Assembly (NCBI GenBank): GCA_964418595.1
Contig: CAYQMF010000193.1
Coordinates: 1-7,923, forward strand
Direction: 5' to 3'
Length of the DNA: 7,923 bases
From: CAYQMF01 sp964418595
GTDB taxonomy: Bacteria > Planctomycetota > UBA1135 > UBA2386
Below the pieces are notes generated by a model, which was not told the origin of the DNA, made no database searches, and saw nothing but the letters and a program-made list of their open reading frames with translations. A program made the position numbers and the translations under genes. Positions 6,806 to 7,923 of this stretch are shown one piece after another; position 1 is the first letter of the stretch, and each line of letters begins with the position of its first letter.

Positions 6806-7492
6806 ATGAACTGGCTTCTCGGTTGGGCGCGCTCGGCGCCAGGCGGCAAGGTGGTGATGGCGCTCACCGGCCTCGCGCTCGCGGGCTTCCTCGTGGCGCA
6901 CATGGCCGGCAACCTGCTGGTGTTCGGGGGCCAGGACGCGCTGAACGCGTACGCCGCGTGGCTGAAGCGCTCGCCCGTGGTGCTGTGGGGCGCGCGCCTG
7001 GGCCTGCTGGCGATGTTCGGCTTGCACGTCGCCACGGGGCTGCGGCTGTGGCGGCAGAACCGCGCGGCGCGGCCGGAGCGCTACGTGCGCGAGAGCACGA
7101 TCGAAGCGAGCCTCGCGTCGCGGAGCATGGTGCTCACGGGGCTCGTGGTCCTAGCCTTCGTGGTCTTCCACCTGCTGCACTTCACGCTCGGCGCGATCCA
7201 GCGCGAGCACGCGGTGCTCAGCGACCGGCAGGGTCGGCACGACGTGTATTCGATGGTCGTGCTCGGCTTCCAGAACCCGGTGGTGAGCCTGGCCTACGTC
7301 GTGGCCCTGCTGCTGCTGGCCCTGCACCTGAGCCACGGCCTGCACAGCTTCGCGCAGTCGCTGGGGTTCCGGCATCGCCGCTACACCGCCTTCCTCGAGA
7401 CCGCGGCCCCGCTCGCGGCGGCGCTGCTCACCATCGGCTTCCTCGCCGTGCCGGTGGGCGTGCTCCTCGGCTTCGTCGGCCTGACCTCGTGA
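6806..7492 (+). CDS. sdhC: Succinate dehydrogenase cytochrome b558-type membrane subunit
   Basis: The predicted protein is 228 residues, the usual size for the fused single-subunit b558 anchor of succinate:quinone oxidoreductases. It binds haem and quinone and holds SdhA and SdhB at the inner membrane. Five hydrophobic segments are visible (about 16-40, 57-80, 107-130, 157-181, 200-225). Histidines sit where the two haems are ligated in this family: His32 (His-Met-Ala-Gly-Asn), His74, one of His122/His125, and one of His174/His177/His180. The spacing from His32 to His74 equals that of the first two ligands in Bacillus SdhC. The ATG at 6806 is preferred; a GTG directly before it (6803) would add one residue. 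The ribosome binding site is weak, AAGG being only 2 bases away and GAGAG about 15, so translation may depend on the upstream structure. sdhA follows after 11 bases. Confidence 0.92.
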   Translation: MNWLLGWARSAPGGKVVMALTGLALAGFLVAHMAGNLLVFGGQDALNAYAAWLKRSPVVLWGARLGLLAMFGLHVATGLRLWRQNRAARPERYVRESTIEASLASRSMVLTGLVVLAFVVFHLLHFTLGAIQREHAVLSDRQGRHDVYSMVVLGFQNPVVSLAYVVALLLLALHLSHGLHSFAQSLGFRHRRYTAFLETAAPLAAALLTIGFLAVPVGVLLGFVGLTS

Positions 7493-7503
7493 GGACGATC
7501 CCG

Positions 7504-7923
<420 letters not shown>

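Overview
This is a GC-rich bacterial window with the codon bias of a high-GC genome; hand counts give about 80% GC in a typical coding line (1141-1200) and about 54% in the first 120 bases. All genes supported here lie on the + strand. The lineage cannot be fixed from the sequence. The succinate dehydrogenase is the b558 / Bacteroidota-Planctomycetota-Myxococcota type. The secreted beta-propeller protein has no C-terminal sorting domain of the Bacteroidota kind. A planctomycete-like or myxobacterium-like chromosome is the best inference.

Layout. (1) Positions 1-589 hold no gene I can recognise; the region is lower in GC and contains a tandem 8-bp repeat overlapping an imperfect hairpin. (2) Positions 590-3435 are a two-gene operon with an ATGA overlap: a predicted lipoprotein of unknown function, then a 700-residue secreted protein with about twelve Asp-box (BNR/sortilin-like) beta-propeller motifs. 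(3) Positions 3515-6636 are a second two-gene operon with a GTGA overlap: a glutamate-cysteine-ligase-like (GCS2 family) amide ligase fused to two CBS domains, then a zinc-dependent succinylglutamate desuccinylase/aspartoacylase-family hydrolase. An ATP-using enzyme that probably forms an amide bond is thus coupled to one that probably breaks one. (4) Positions 6637-6805 are a compact, highly structured intergenic stretch. It holds two successive elements, each of which can fold as a closing stem enclosing two further hairpins (three-way junctions). (5) From 6806 the succinate dehydrogenase operon starts: sdhC (cytochrome b558-type membrane anchor), then sdhA (flavoprotein), which runs off the end of the window.

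The observations most worth follow-up are the pair of three-way-junction structures between the hydrolase stop codon and the sdhC start, and the ligase-CBS/hydrolase gene pair, whose substrate is not evident from sequence. The rest is recognisable, mostly metabolic, gene content.
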